The notes below the pieces were generated by a model. The model had not been told where the DNA came from. It saw nothing but the letters and a program-made list of their open reading frames with translations, and made no database searches. Positions 23,166-32,276 of a DNA stretch of 64,000 bases are shown here, piece after piece (the first letter of the stretch is position 1; each line of letters opens with the position of its first letter). This DNA is from Arthrobacter sp. ISL-72 (GTDB taxonomy: Bacteria > Actinomycetota > Actinomycetes > Actinomycetales > Micrococcaceae): assembly GCF_018613755.1 (NCBI RefSeq), contig NZ_JAGGPP010000021.1:1-64000 (forward strand), in the 5' to 3' direction. The position numbers were made by a program, and so were the translations under genes.

Positions 23166-25355
23166 TCAGGCCGGCACTGGAGCGGACGCCACGCCCGGTG
23201 CCAGGAACCGTTTGCCGTTGACGCGTTCCGAGGCGCCCACGCGGTCCAGGTACGGGGTGATTCCGCCCAGGAACATCGGCCAGCCGGCGCCGAGGATCAT
23301 GCACAGGTCGATGTCCTCGGGCCCCGCCACAACACCTTCCTCTAGCATGAGGCCGATTTCCTCGGCCAGGGCGTCCTGCGTGCGGCGAAGGACCTCGTCA
23401 CCCGTGGACGGGGACGTGCCGAACGACAGCAGCGCCATGGTTTCGGCCGGAATGAACGGCTTGCCGTCAGGTCCGGGTTCCGGCGCCCAGAGGGACTTCA
23501 CCCCGTTGTCGATCAGTTTCTGCAGGTTCTGCGAGACCCTGAAGCGGTCGCCGAACGCGGCGTGCAGGGATTCCTGGACGTGCTGCGCCACCGGCAGGCC
23601 CACCATGGAGCCCAGCGTGAACGGCGTCATCGGCAGGCCCATGGGCCGCAGTGCATTGTCCGCAACATCGGCCGGAGTGCCTTCGTCGAAGGCGGCGGTC
23701 ACTTCGCCCATGAGCCGCAGCAGGATGCGGTTGACCACGAACGCGGGGGCGTCCTTGACCAGAACGGCCGACTTCTTGAGTCCCTTGGCAAGCTCAAAAG
23801 CGGTGGCCAGCACGGCGTCGTCGGTCTTCGGCGCGCGCACGATCTCCAGCAGCGGCATCACGGCCACCGGGTTGAAGAAATGGAAACCCACCAGCCGCTC
23901 CGGGTGCGCCAGGTCTTCGGCCATTGCCGTGACGGAGAGCGAGGACGTGTTGGTGGCCAGGATGCAGTCGGGGGAGACAATCGCTTCGACTTCGGCGAAG
24001 ACCTGCTTTTTGACGTTCAGCTCTTCAAAGACGGCCTCGATCACGAAGTCGGCGTCGGCAAAGGCATCCCAGGAAACCGATCCGGTGACCAGTGCCCTGG
24101 TGCGGTTGGCAGCGTCCGCACTGATCCGGTTTTTGGCCAGCAGCTTGTCCACTTCGGTGTGTACATAGCCCACACCCTTGTCCACACGGGCCTGGTCGAT
24201 GTCCGTCATGACCACGGGCACTTTGAGCTGCCGGGCGAAGAGGAGGGCCAGCTGGCTGGCCATCAGCCCGGCGCCAATCACGCCGATCCTGGTCACCGGC
24301 CGTGCCAGTTTGCGGTCGGGGGCACCGGCCGGGCGCTTGGTGCGCTTCTGCACCAGGTCCAGGAACGCGTACACGGTGGAGCGGAACTCATCGGTCTGCA
24401 TGAGGCCGGCCAGTGTCTCGCATTCGAGTGCCGCCGCGTCGGCCTGGCCCATGGCCCTGTTGGCCTCCATGACGTCCAACACTTTGGCGGGGGCGGGGGA
24501 AGCATTGGACGTCTTGGACTCCACAAAGGCCCTTCCGCCGGCAACGGCTGCCGCCCAGCGCCCGGCAACAGCCGGGTCGGAAGGGTCGACGGCGTTGGGA
24601 CGCTCGGGAACCACCTCGCCGGAGATGACCTTCGCGGCCCAGGCAAGGGACTGTTCCAGGAAGTCTGCCGGCTCAAAGATGGCGTCCGCGACGCCCAGGC
24701 CGAATGCCTGCGGACCGGTGAGCGTGCGGTTGTTGCTGAGCGGATTCTCGATCATCACCTTGACGGCGTTCTCGGGACCGATCAGCCGCGGCAGGATGTA
24801 GACGCCGCCCCAGCCGGGCACCAGCCCGATGAACGCTTCCGGAAGTGCCAGTGAACCGGCGCCGGTGGACACCGTGCGGTAGGTGGACTGAAGGGCGATC
24901 TCCAGGCCGCCGCCAAGGGACACGCCGTTGATAAAGGCGAAACTGGGTACTCCCAGGTTGGCCAGGGTTGCGTAGACCTCGTGCCCCAGCCGGGCCATCC
25001 AGAGTCCGTGGTCGCGGTTGTTGAGGGACTTGACCGCTGACAGATCCGCTCCGGCCACCAGGAAGTAGGGCTTGCCGGTCACGCCGACACCCACGATCTC
25101 TCCGCGGGCGGCACGGTCCCTGAGCCCTTCGAGGACCGTGCCAAGCTCCACCAGCGTGTTCGGACCCAGGGTGGTGGGCTTCGTGTGGTCCAGGCCGTTG
25201 TCCAGGGTGATGAGCGCGAAGGTTCCGGCACTGGACTTCCCGGCATTCGTCTTTCCACGTGCGGCCGGTAGTTCAATGTCCCGGACGTAGGAATGGGTGA
25301 CTGTCTCGTCAGGGAAGAGATCGGCAAGCTTGCGGAAATCTGCGGCGACGCTCAT
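23166..25355 (-). CDS. fadB: fatty-acid oxidation multifunctional protein (enoyl-CoA hydratase / 3-hydroxyacyl-CoA dehydrogenase)
   Basis: The 729-residue product starts at ATG 25355, which overlaps the thiolase stop (ATGA). The N-terminal crotonase domain has GVSLGGGLEIALQ and LPEAFIGLVPGWGG with both catalytic Glu positions. The NAD-binding dehydrogenase domain begins near residue 355 (IGVIGAGLMASQLAL), continues with FFNPVAVMPLLEIVRAP and ends in two HCDH helical domains (LRPMGLPMTPFTLG). It hydrates enoyl-CoA and oxidises the 3-hydroxyacyl product in beta-oxidation, with the thiolase finishing the cycle. It is expressed in the same unit. Confidence 0.94.
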   Translation of the reverse strand: MSVAADFRKLADLFPDETVTHSYVRDIELPAARGKTNAGKSSAGTFALITLDNGLDHTKPTTLGPNTLVELGTVLEGLRDRAARGEIVGVGVTGKPYFLVAGADLSAVKSLNNRDHGLWMARLGHEVYATLANLGVPSFAFINGVSLGGGLEIALQSTYRTVSTGAGSLALPEAFIGLVPGWGGVYILPRLIGPENAVKVMIENPLSNNRTLTGPQAFGLGVADAIFEPADFLEQSLAWAAKVISGEVVPERPNAVDPSDPAVAGRWAAAVAGGRAFVESKTSNASPAPAKVLDVMEANRAMGQADAAALECETLAGLMQTDEFRSTVYAFLDLVQKRTKRPAGAPDRKLARPVTRIGVIGAGLMASQLALLFARQLKVPVVMTDIDQARVDKGVGYVHTEVDKLLAKNRISADAANRTRALVTGSVSWDAFADADFVIEAVFEELNVKKQVFAEVEAIVSPDCILATNTSSLSVTAMAEDLAHPERLVGFHFFNPVAVMPLLEIVRAPKTDDAVLATAFELAKGLKKSAVLVKDAPAFVVNRILLRLMGEVTAAFDEGTPADVADNALRPMGLPMTPFTLGSMVGLPVAQHVQESLHAAFGDRFRVSQNLQKLIDNGVKSLWAPEPGPDGKPFIPAETMALLSFGTSPSTGDEVLRRTQDALAEEIGLMLEEGVVAGPEDIDLCMILGAGWPMFLGGITPYLDRVGASERVNGKRFLAPGVASAPVPA

Positions 25356-26671
25356 GCTGCGGCTCCTTCTGTCTCGGTGGTGGCGGTTTCTGCTTCGGCG
25401 CTGCCGTAGGCGCCGTGGTGCGGGTTCTCCCAGATGACCGTGGCGCCCATCCCCAAGCCAACGCACATGGTGGTCATGCCGTAGCGTACCGAGGGATCCT
25501 CTTCGAACTGGCGAGCCAGCTGGTTCATCAGCCGTACCCCCGAGGAAGCCAGGGGATGCCCGACGGCAATCGCGCCGCCGTAACGGTTGACCCGCGGATC
25601 GTCGTCGGCGATGCCGAAATGATCCAGGAAGCTCAGCACCTGGACCGCGAATGCCTCGTTGATTTCAAACAACCCGATGTCGCCGATGCCGAGGCCGGCG
25701 TTTTTCAGTGCCTTCTCCGTGGCCGGGACCGGCCCGATGCCCATCACCTCGGGCTCCACGCCGGCGAAGGCGTAGCTGACCAGGCGCATCTTAACCGGCA
25801 AGCCAAGCTCGGCGGCGGCATCCGCCGAGGCGAGCAGGGCCGCCGTCGCGCCGTCATTCAGCCCGGCGGCGTTGCCGGCCGTCACGCGGCCATGGGGCCG
25901 GAACGGCGTGCGCAGCGCGGCGAGGTCCTCGAGGGAAGTTCCCGGCCGCGGGGGTTCATCCATGGTGTTGAGCGTCCAGCCCTGGCCCGGCTTGATGGTG
26001 GCCACGGGTACCAGGTCCGGCTGGATCCGGCCGTTGTCATAGGCCGCGGCCAGCTTGTCCTGGGAGGCGACGGCGTACGCGTCAGCACGGTCCTTGGTGA
26101 TGGCCGGAAAACGGTCGTGCAGGTTCTCGGCGGTGTTTCCCATGTTGAGCGCGGCAGGATCCACCAGGCGCTCGGACATGAACCGGGGATTGGGATCGGC
26201 GCCTTCGCCCATCGGGTGGTTGCCCATGTGCTCGACTCCGCCGGCGATCACGACGTCGTAGGCCCCGAAGGCGATGCCGCTGGCGGTGGTTGTCACGGCG
26301 GTCATGGCGCCGGCACACATGCGGTCCACGGCGAAGCCCGGGACGGTGCGGGGGAGCCCGGCCAACAGCGCCGCGGTGCGGCCGATGGTGAGCCCCTGGT
26401 CGCCGGTCTGAGTGGTGGCGGCAACAGCCACCTCGTCGATGCGGTCCGCGGGAAGCGAGGGGTTGCGGCGCATCAACTCGCGGATGCATTTGACCACGAG
26501 ATCGTCGGCGCGGGTTCCGGCGTAGATGCCCTTTTCGCCTGCACGGCCGAATGGGGTGCGGACACCGTCCACAAAAACGACGTCCCGGCCGGTGCCGGAC
26601 CTTCCGCTGCGGGGCTCTTCGCTGCGGGGCTCTTCGCTGTGGGGTTCTCCGCTGATGGGGGCTTGGCTCAC
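25352..26671 (-). CDS. fadA: acetyl-CoA C-acyltransferase (thiolase)
   Basis: GTG at 26671 follows GAGGAG and gives 439 residues. The first 30 are a Glu/Ser/Arg-rich tail with SEEPRSEEPRSG repeats, absent from most thiolases. The core has the nucleophile Cys in VDRMCAGAMTAV, NEAFAVQ, the GHP motif AVGHPLASSG and the C-terminal catalytic Cys in MCVGLGMG. It cleaves 3-ketoacyl-CoA. Together with the downstream fadB-like gene it forms a two-gene beta-oxidation operon controlled from the palindrome at 26748. Confidence 0.94.
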   Translation of the reverse strand: MSQAPISGEPHSEEPRSEEPRSGRSGTGRDVVFVDGVRTPFGRAGEKGIYAGTRADDLVVKCIRELMRRNPSLPADRIDEVAVAATTQTGDQGLTIGRTAALLAGLPRTVPGFAVDRMCAGAMTAVTTTASGIAFGAYDVVIAGGVEHMGNHPMGEGADPNPRFMSERLVDPAALNMGNTAENLHDRFPAITKDRADAYAVASQDKLAAAYDNGRIQPDLVPVATIKPGQGWTLNTMDEPPRPGTSLEDLAALRTPFRPHGRVTAGNAAGLNDGATAALLASADAAAELGLPVKMRLVSYAFAGVEPEVMGIGPVPATEKALKNAGLGIGDIGLFEINEAFAVQVLSFLDHFGIADDDPRVNRYGGAIAVGHPLASSGVRLMNQLARQFEEDPSVRYGMTTMCVGLGMGATVIWENPHHGAYGSAEAETATTETEGAAA

Positions 26672-26747
26672 GTGGTACTCCTCATTGAGACATTGGGGCC
26701 GGGGCGCGCGCCAATAGCGACGGCGACCGGGCGTCAGTGGTCTCAAT

Positions 26748-26763
26748 GTTACTCGAGAGTAAC
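26748..26763. promoter_or_regulatory. palindromic operator upstream of fadA
   Basis: GTTACTC and GAGTAAC flank a two-base centre, about 77 bases before the fadA start. Similar TTACTC/GAGTAA dyads are bound by TetR-type repressors of fatty-acid degradation. The regulator gene is not in this window. Confidence 0.55.
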
Positions 26764-26788
26764 TTAGCTGGCAAGGATTGCGGGTGGC

Positions 26789-28129
26789 CTAGTTTCCGGC
26801 GCCGGAAGCAGCCCTGGATTCCTTCGGTTCCTTGGGGGGCAGCGGCTGCGGATTGAGGAATGCGGCGGTGATGAGGGGCGCCGTCAGTTCGATCTGCCAA
26901 GGACGCGCGCCGAGTTCACTGAGCTCTTCACCGATCGCCAGTTCACTCAGCTCAGCAGGCGGACGCCATGCCACGCGCCGCAGGAAGTCCGGCGTCAGCA
27001 GGTTTTCCACGGGAAGGTTCAGTTCGTCCGCCTTGGCCTGCAGCAGCGGCCTGGCAGTGGCCAGCCGTTCCGCCGCTGCCGGGTCACGGTCGGCCCAGAC
27101 GCGCGGGGGCGGGGGAGCGTTGGTCGGGAGGTGCAGCGGCGGCAGTTCCTCCATGTTCCTGGCAGTGGAAATGCAGCGCAGCCAGCGCGGAGCCTCCCGC
27201 TGCGCGGCCCGGCCGTGGAAGCCCTTGGTGCCCAGCAACTGCGGCACGGTGGACGGCATGGCCTTGGCGGCCGCGACCAGCGAAGAGTCCGGGATGAGCC
27301 GGCCGGGGGCGACGTCGCGTTTGCGGGCCAGCGAATCCCGCTCCAGCCATAGTTCGCGGACGGCAGCCAGCTGGCGGCGGTCCCGGATCTGGTGCAGCCC
27401 GGAGGTCTTCCGCCACGGATCCACCCGCGGCGGGGCCAGCCCGGCTTCCAGGATGGCAGCGAACTCCTGCTCGGCGTATTCAAGCTTCCCGTCGGCCTGG
27501 AGCAGCTCAATGAGTTCTTCGCGCAGCTCCGTGAGGACCTCGACGTCCAGCGCCGCGTACCGCAGCCAGGGCTCGGGGAGCGGTCGGGTGGACCAGTCCG
27601 CAGCGGAATGTTCCTTGGCCAGGCCGAAACCGAGCAGTTGCTCGATGACGGCCGCCAGGCCCACCCGCGGCAGGCCTGCCAGCCGGGCGGCCAGTTCAGT
27701 GTCGAACAGTTTGTGCGGCCACATACCCAGCTCGGAGAGGCACGGAAGGTCCTGGCTCGCGGCGTGCAGGATCCATTCGACGCCGTCCAAAGCGTCGTTG
27801 ATGATCTGCAGGTCACCGAAGGGTTCGGGATCGATGAGCCACGTGCCTGAACCTTCGCGGCGGATCTGGACCAGGAAGGCCCGTTGACCATAGCGGAAGC
27901 CCGACGCGCGTTCGGCGTCCACCCCGGCCGGCCCTGTTCCGGCGGCGATGGCGGCGGCGCACCGTTCCAGTCCGGCGGGGGTTTCAATGACGAGCGGCAC
28001 GCCGTCGCGGGGGGAGTCAAGGTCGATGACCTCGGGGACCAGGCTGTCGAAGCCTTCCACCGTGATGTGGGGAGTGATGTCAGCAGCCGGGACGCCGGCT
28101 GTGGTGTGTTCCGGATTTTGAGGGGTCAT
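26789..28129 (-). CDS. rnd: ribonuclease D-type 3'-5' exonuclease with HRDC domain
   Basis: The 446-residue product starts at ATG 28129. The DEDD exonuclease domain (about 60-230) shows GVDAERASGFRYG (the DxE motif), WILHAASQDLPCL and YAALDVEVLTELREEL. An HRDC domain follows (about 240-320; RDVAPGRLIPDSSLVAAAKAMP). The rest is helical. It trims structured RNA 3' ends such as tRNA precursors. It lies 57 bases after the DUF3000 gene, the usual actinobacterial pairing. Confidence 0.92.
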   Translation of the reverse strand: MTPQNPEHTTAGVPAADITPHITVEGFDSLVPEVIDLDSPRDGVPLVIETPAGLERCAAAIAAGTGPAGVDAERASGFRYGQRAFLVQIRREGSGTWLIDPEPFGDLQIINDALDGVEWILHAASQDLPCLSELGMWPHKLFDTELAARLAGLPRVGLAAVIEQLLGFGLAKEHSAADWSTRPLPEPWLRYAALDVEVLTELREELIELLQADGKLEYAEQEFAAILEAGLAPPRVDPWRKTSGLHQIRDRRQLAAVRELWLERDSLARKRDVAPGRLIPDSSLVAAAKAMPSTVPQLLGTKGFHGRAAQREAPRWLRCISTARNMEELPPLHLPTNAPPPPRVWADRDPAAAERLATARPLLQAKADELNLPVENLLTPDFLRRVAWRPPAELSELAIGEELSELGARPWQIELTAPLITAAFLNPQPLPPKEPKESRAASGAGN

Positions 28130-28186
28130 GATGCCTTCAGTTTACCGACATCGCGCTGCAGGGCGTCCCGCCGTCGCCAGCCATGC

Positions 28187-28831
28187 TTAGTTGCGCCGCC
28201 GTCGGGGCAGGGCGGACACGCCCTCTGGGAGCGGCGGAAGGCCCGCGAACGTGCACACCATGTCCGACCACGCCTCCAGGTGCGAGCGGATGTCCGGGCC
28301 CTCCGGCGTCCAGGAGGCACGCAGTTCGATGTCGATTGACGCGGGCCGGTCAGAGAGGGTTCCGAAGCTCTCGGACAGGATCCGGGTGGCCGTTCCGCCG
28401 GCTGCACGGTACGGCGCCTTGTGGTTCTCCAGTGCTTCAACGAGCCACGTCCAGGCCACCGAGCCGAGCATTTCGTCGTTGCCCATTTCCGCCTCCAGCT
28501 GGGCGCGGATATAGGTCACGATCCGGAACTCCCCGTCCCACACCGCCGAGCCGTCGGGGTCGTAGAGCAAAATGAAGCGTCCGGTGGCGAGTTCTTCGTC
28601 TTCCACGGTTCCGGCGGCCCGGACCAGGGCGGCGGAAACGGGGCCGTGCACCGCGGCCGGGGCCGGGCCGGGGACAGGTCCGATGACCTCGGCACCGAGG
28701 GCCACGGCGAAGGGCGCAAGCCGCGAGGGCGCGGGAATCTCGTCCAGGTGCAGCTCACTGCGGCACCGTGCTTTTCGAAGGGATCCCAACGCGGTAAGGA
28801 ACTCCGCGGGAACCTGGTCGAGTGCGTTCAC
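28187..28831 (-). CDS. DUF3000 family protein
   Basis: GTG at 28831 gives 214 residues. Segments SRLAPFAVALGAEV, GRFILLYDPDGSAVWDG and VAWTWLVEALENHKAPY, followed by RASWTPEGPDIRSHL, match the actinobacterial DUF3000 family. No catalytic motif or membrane segment is known. The constant position next to rnd suggests an RNA-related role, which is unproven. Confidence 0.88.
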   Translation of the reverse strand: MNALDQVPAEFLTALGSLRKARCRSELHLDEIPAPSRLAPFAVALGAEVIGPVPGPAPAAVHGPVSAALVRAAGTVEDEELATGRFILLYDPDGSAVWDGEFRIVTYIRAQLEAEMGNDEMLGSVAWTWLVEALENHKAPYRAAGGTATRILSESFGTLSDRPASIDIELRASWTPEGPDIRSHLEAWSDMVCTFAGLPPLPEGVSALPRRRRN

Positions 28832-28892
28832 ATTCGCAGGTTACGCAAGATCCGGCACCGATCCCTGCAGGCTCGCCGCCCCGGGCTCCCGC

Positions 28893-29987
28893 TCAACCGG
28901 CTGCCAGCTCCCGCTTGATGGCGGCGACAAACACATCCACGTCCTCCTCGCTGGTGTCAAAAGAACACATCCACCGGACCTCCCTGGCGGCTTCGTTCCA
29001 GTCATAGAAGCGGAAGGATTCCCGGAGCCTGTCGGCAATGCCTTCGGGCAGGATGGCGAAAACGCCGTTGGATTCCGTCTTCTGGGTGGGCTCCACGCCG
29101 TCGATCCCGTCCACCGCGGCGCGCAGCCGGGCAGCCATCGCGTTGGCGTGCCGGGCTGACCGCAGCCACAGGTCGCCCTCAAGCAGCGCGATGAACTGGG
29201 CGGACATGAACCTCATTTTGGAAGCCAGCTGCATGTTCATCTTGCGCAGATAGAGAAGGCCCTGCGCGGCCTCGGGGTTAAGTGCCACCACCACCTCGCC
29301 GAACAGCAGCCCGTTTTTGGTTCCGCCGAAGGAGAGGATGTCCACTCCGGCGTCGCGCGTGAATTCCCGCAGCGGCACGTCGAGGTGGGCCGCCGCGTTG
29401 GCCAGCCGGGCGCCGTCCATGTGCAGCTTCATGCCCTTTGCATGGACGTGCTCCGCGATCGCACGGACCTCGTCCGGCGTGTAGCACGTGCCCAGCTCGG
29501 TGGTCTGGGTGATGGACACGGCCAGCGGCTGTGCCCGGTGCTCGTCCCCCCAGCCCCAGGCCTCGCGGTCAATCAGTTCCGGCGTCAGCTTGCCGTCCGG
29601 GGTGGGCACCTGGAGGAGCTTGATGCCGCCGATCCGCTCCGGGGCGCCGTTCTCATCCATGTTGATGTGCGCCGTGGACGCGCAGATCACCGCGCCCCAG
29701 CGCGGGAGAAGGGACTGGAGCGACAGAACGTTTGCCCCCGTTCCGTTGAAGACCGGGAAGCATTCGATGCCGGCGCCGAAATGCTCCTCCATCAGCACAT
29801 GCAGCCGCGCGGTGTAATCGTCTTCGCCATAGGACACCTGGTGCCCTTCGTTCGCGGCTGCCAGAGCGGCCAGGACTTCCGGGTGGACGCCCGAGTAGTT
29901 GTCGGAGGCGAAGCCCCGGACGGCGGGGTCATGGAGTCGTGCCGCGGTGGCGGCGGATTCAACTGTGGTTGTCATCGCTTTGGTCAC
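28893..29987 (-). CDS. ltaE: low-specificity L-threonine aldolase
   Basis: The protein has 364 residues from GTG 29987 (an ATG at 29975 is an alternative). It is a PLP fold type I enzyme. FASDNYSGVHPEVL marks the start; FNGTGANVLSLQSLL, MHLDGARLANAA-like text (here KLHMDGARLANAAAH) and the PLP lysine in ILSFGGTKNGLLFGE are present. It cleaves threonine or allo-threonine to glycine and acetaldehyde. It follows the SDR gene by 25 bases and is probably in the same transcript. Confidence 0.92.
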   Translation of the reverse strand: MTKAMTTTVESAATAARLHDPAVRGFASDNYSGVHPEVLAALAAANEGHQVSYGEDDYTARLHVLMEEHFGAGIECFPVFNGTGANVLSLQSLLPRWGAVICASTAHINMDENGAPERIGGIKLLQVPTPDGKLTPELIDREAWGWGDEHRAQPLAVSITQTTELGTCYTPDEVRAIAEHVHAKGMKLHMDGARLANAAAHLDVPLREFTRDAGVDILSFGGTKNGLLFGEVVVALNPEAAQGLLYLRKMNMQLASKMRFMSAQFIALLEGDLWLRSARHANAMAARLRAAVDGIDGVEPTQKTESNGVFAILPEGIADRLRESFRFYDWNEAAREVRWMCSFDTSEEDVDVFVAAIKRELAAG

Positions 29988-30012
29988 GCTTTCAGTCTAG
30001 GGATGTGCGCGG

Positions 30013-30714
30013 TCAAGGGCTAAGGAGCAGCCGCCGGCCGTTGAGTTCCGCCGCGGGGGCGGTGAAAAGTCCGACGGCGGCTGCCGCGAGTTCATCGACG
30101 TCGGTAAAGCCGGCGAAGCTGCGTCCGGGGGACTTTGCCCGCATCCCGGCGTCGACGAGGCCCTTCACCACGAAAATGACGGCGGCGCTCGCCGGTGCCT
30201 CCGTGAAGCCCTCGGCCACCGCGAGCGTCCACGCTTCCGCCGCTGCCTTGGCGGCGACATAGCTCGCACCGGACGCCGTCGGAGTGGCGGCCGCCGTGGA
30301 GGTCACCATGGCAAAGCGGCCAGCGCTGGAGGACGCAAGATCGTCATAAAAAACCCGGGTCACGTTCCGCACGGTGGTGATGGCGCTGCGCTCCAGGAAG
30401 TCCCAGTCCTCGTCGCTCTGGTCCGTGATGCCCTTGGCGCCGCGCCAGCCGCCCACCAGGTGGATGACGCCGTCCACCCTGCCGGCCGCGGCGGAAATTC
30501 CGGCATGCAGGGCCCTGACGTCCGCCAGGACGGCGAGGTCGCAGACAAGGGGAGTGACGCCGTCGCCCGCTTCCGCGGCGGCGGCCTCGATCCGGGGGCC
30601 GTCCGAGCCGACCGTGAAGACCCGGTGGCCGGCACGGCGGAGGGCGCGGGCCGCCGCGATCCCGGACGGCCCGCTGCCGCCGGTGACCACCACGGTCAAC
30701 TGTTCAGCACTCAT
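30013..30714 (-). CDS. short-chain dehydrogenase/reductase
   Basis: This 233-residue Rossmann protein has VVTGGSGPSGIAAARALRRAG at the NAD(P) site, a Ser-rich strand VTSTAAATPTASG and the catalytic YVAAKAAAE (YxxxK). The ATG overlaps the end of the DUF6421 gene (ATGA), so translation is coupled. The substrate is unknown. The pairing with DUF6421 is the best clue to a joint pathway. Confidence 0.9.
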   Translation of the reverse strand: MSAEQLTVVVTGGSGPSGIAAARALRRAGHRVFTVGSDGPRIEAAAAEAGDGVTPLVCDLAVLADVRALHAGISAAAGRVDGVIHLVGGWRGAKGITDQSDEDWDFLERSAITTVRNVTRVFYDDLASSSAGRFAMVTSTAAATPTASGASYVAAKAAAEAWTLAVAEGFTEAPASAAVIFVVKGLVDAGMRAKSPGRSFAGFTDVDELAAAAVGLFTAPAAELNGRRLLLSP

Positions 30715-32114
30715 CCGGCGTTCATGGCTGCGACGGTGCCTGACGAACCGGTGTCCGACGAACCGGTGATGCCGGCCGTTGACTCAATGACGGGACGCAT
30801 CTTCTTCTCGAGTGCCTCGTAGAACATGGACAGCGGGAACTCGTCGTCCAGCACCTGGTCGGTCAGGCCGCGCGGCGGTCCGTCCAGCGGAAGCGCCGCG
30901 GGTCCGTTGGCCCAGACGGATGCCGGGTTGGGTGTGACGGTGCCGGAAATGAGTTCGTACGCAGCCAGCCAGTGGGCCGTCTTCGGACGGTCAATTGAGC
31001 GCCAGTACAGTTCCTCGATCCGGGCACCAAGGTCAACCACGACGTCGGCAGCTTCGTCCCAGTCGATGCTGAGTTTGCTGTCGGTCCAGTGCAGTACGCG
31101 GTGCTGGTGCATCCAGGCGAAAAGCAGCTGGCCGCCAAGGCCGTCGTAGTTCCGGACGCGGCTGCCAGTGATGGCGAAGCGGAAGATCCGGTCGAAGATG
31201 ACCGCGTACTGCACGAGTTTGGCGTGCCGGCGTGCCTCGGGATCGGCGTCCTCGTCCTTCTCGATCTTCACTGATTCGCGGAAGGCCGTCAGGTCGCAGC
31301 GCAGCTCTTCCAGCGAGTACAGGAAGAACGGCATGCGCTGCTTGATCATGAACGGGTCAAAGGGCAGGTCCCCGCGCATGTGGGTGCGGTCATGGATCAG
31401 GTCCCACATCACGAACGTCTCCTGTGTGAGGTCCTGGTTCGCCAGCAGTTCTTCGGCTTCGGCAGGGAGTTCCAGGCGGGTGATGTCGGCCGCGGCCCGC
31501 AGGACCCGGCGGAAGCGGGCTGCTTCACGGTCTGCAAAGATGGCACCCCACGTGAACGTGGGGGTCTCCCGGACTGCGACGGTTTCCGGGAACAGCACGG
31601 CCGAGTTGGTGTCGTAGCCGGATGTGAAGTCCAGGAAACGGATAGGGACGAAGAGTTTGTTGGAGTACTCGCCCTGCTCAAGGCCCGCAATGAACTCCGG
31701 CCAGATGACCTCGATGAGGACGGCTTCCACCAGCCGGCTCCGGCTGCCGTTCTGGGTGTACATCGGAAACACCACGAGGTGCTGCAGTCCGTCGATGCGG
31801 TGCTTCTGGGGCTGGAAGGCAAGCAGCGAATCCAGGAAGTCCGGCACGCCGAAACCGCCGTCGACCCACCGCCCGAAGTCGCTGACCAGGAGTTCCAGGT
31901 ACCGGGCGTCGTGCGGAAAGGCCGGCGTCAGCGCTTCGACGGCCGCGCAGATGGCGTTCGCATGTGTTGCCGCGGCCGCATGGTCGGCGGGTTCGGGCAC
32001 GGAGCCGTCCTGTGCCTGGAGGGCCTGCAGCCCAGTGGCAGCAGCCCTGAGCATCAGCCACTCGGGGTGGTGTTCGGTGCGGGGTGCGGCTGCGGTGAGA
32101 GCGGTCGTTGTCAT
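30711..32114 (-). CDS. DUF6421 family protein
   Basis: This 467-residue soluble protein has no signal peptide. Conserved-looking parts include LLVSDFGRWVDGGFGVPDFL, GLQHLVVFPMYTQNGS, WDLIHDRTHMRGDLPFDPFM and FDRIFRFAITGSRVRNYDGL. The His/Asp content (HDRTHMRGD) would suit a metal or redox site. The family is uncharacterised. ATG 32114 follows AAAGGCGATC. The C-terminus has a small Ser/Thr/Gly repeat (GSSDTGSSGT). Coupled with the SDR gene and followed by threonine aldolase. Confidence 0.82.
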   Translation of the reverse strand: MTTTALTAAAPRTEHHPEWLMLRAAATGLQALQAQDGSVPEPADHAAAATHANAICAAVEALTPAFPHDARYLELLVSDFGRWVDGGFGVPDFLDSLLAFQPQKHRIDGLQHLVVFPMYTQNGSRSRLVEAVLIEVIWPEFIAGLEQGEYSNKLFVPIRFLDFTSGYDTNSAVLFPETVAVRETPTFTWGAIFADREAARFRRVLRAAADITRLELPAEAEELLANQDLTQETFVMWDLIHDRTHMRGDLPFDPFMIKQRMPFFLYSLEELRCDLTAFRESVKIEKDEDADPEARRHAKLVQYAVIFDRIFRFAITGSRVRNYDGLGGQLLFAWMHQHRVLHWTDSKLSIDWDEAADVVVDLGARIEELYWRSIDRPKTAHWLAAYELISGTVTPNPASVWANGPAALPLDGPPRGLTDQVLDDEFPLSMFYEALEKKMRPVIESTAGITGSSDTGSSGTVAAMNAG

Positions 32115-32182
32115 CGTCGGCGATCGCCTTTCTGGTTGCTTTGAACTTCTACGGCGAGCGTAGCAAGCAAACAGATGCGCTA

Positions 32183-32203
32183 ATGCAAATTCAATCTAAG
32201 CAT
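32183..32203. promoter_or_regulatory. AT-rich dyad upstream of the DUF6421 operon
   Basis: ATGCAAA and TAAGCAT face each other with an AT-rich centre, 69 bases before the DUF6421 start. AT-rich dyads of this size are typical of Lrp/AsnC sites. A second dyad, ACTTGTGCAAGT, lies at 32211. Weak evidence. Confidence 0.3.
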
Positions 32204-32233
32204 AAGAAGGACTTGTGCAAGTGGAGCAGAGAA

Positions 32234-32260
32234 GCCGCCCCAGCCCTAGCCGGGGCGGCC
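32234..32260 (-). terminator. terminator after msrB
   Basis: GCCGCCCC and GGGGCGGC form a GC-rich stem with a ten-base loop, 17 bases past the msrB stop; TTCT follows on the minus strand. Confidence 0.7.
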
Positions 32261-32276
32261 CTGCTGGCCGGATGGC

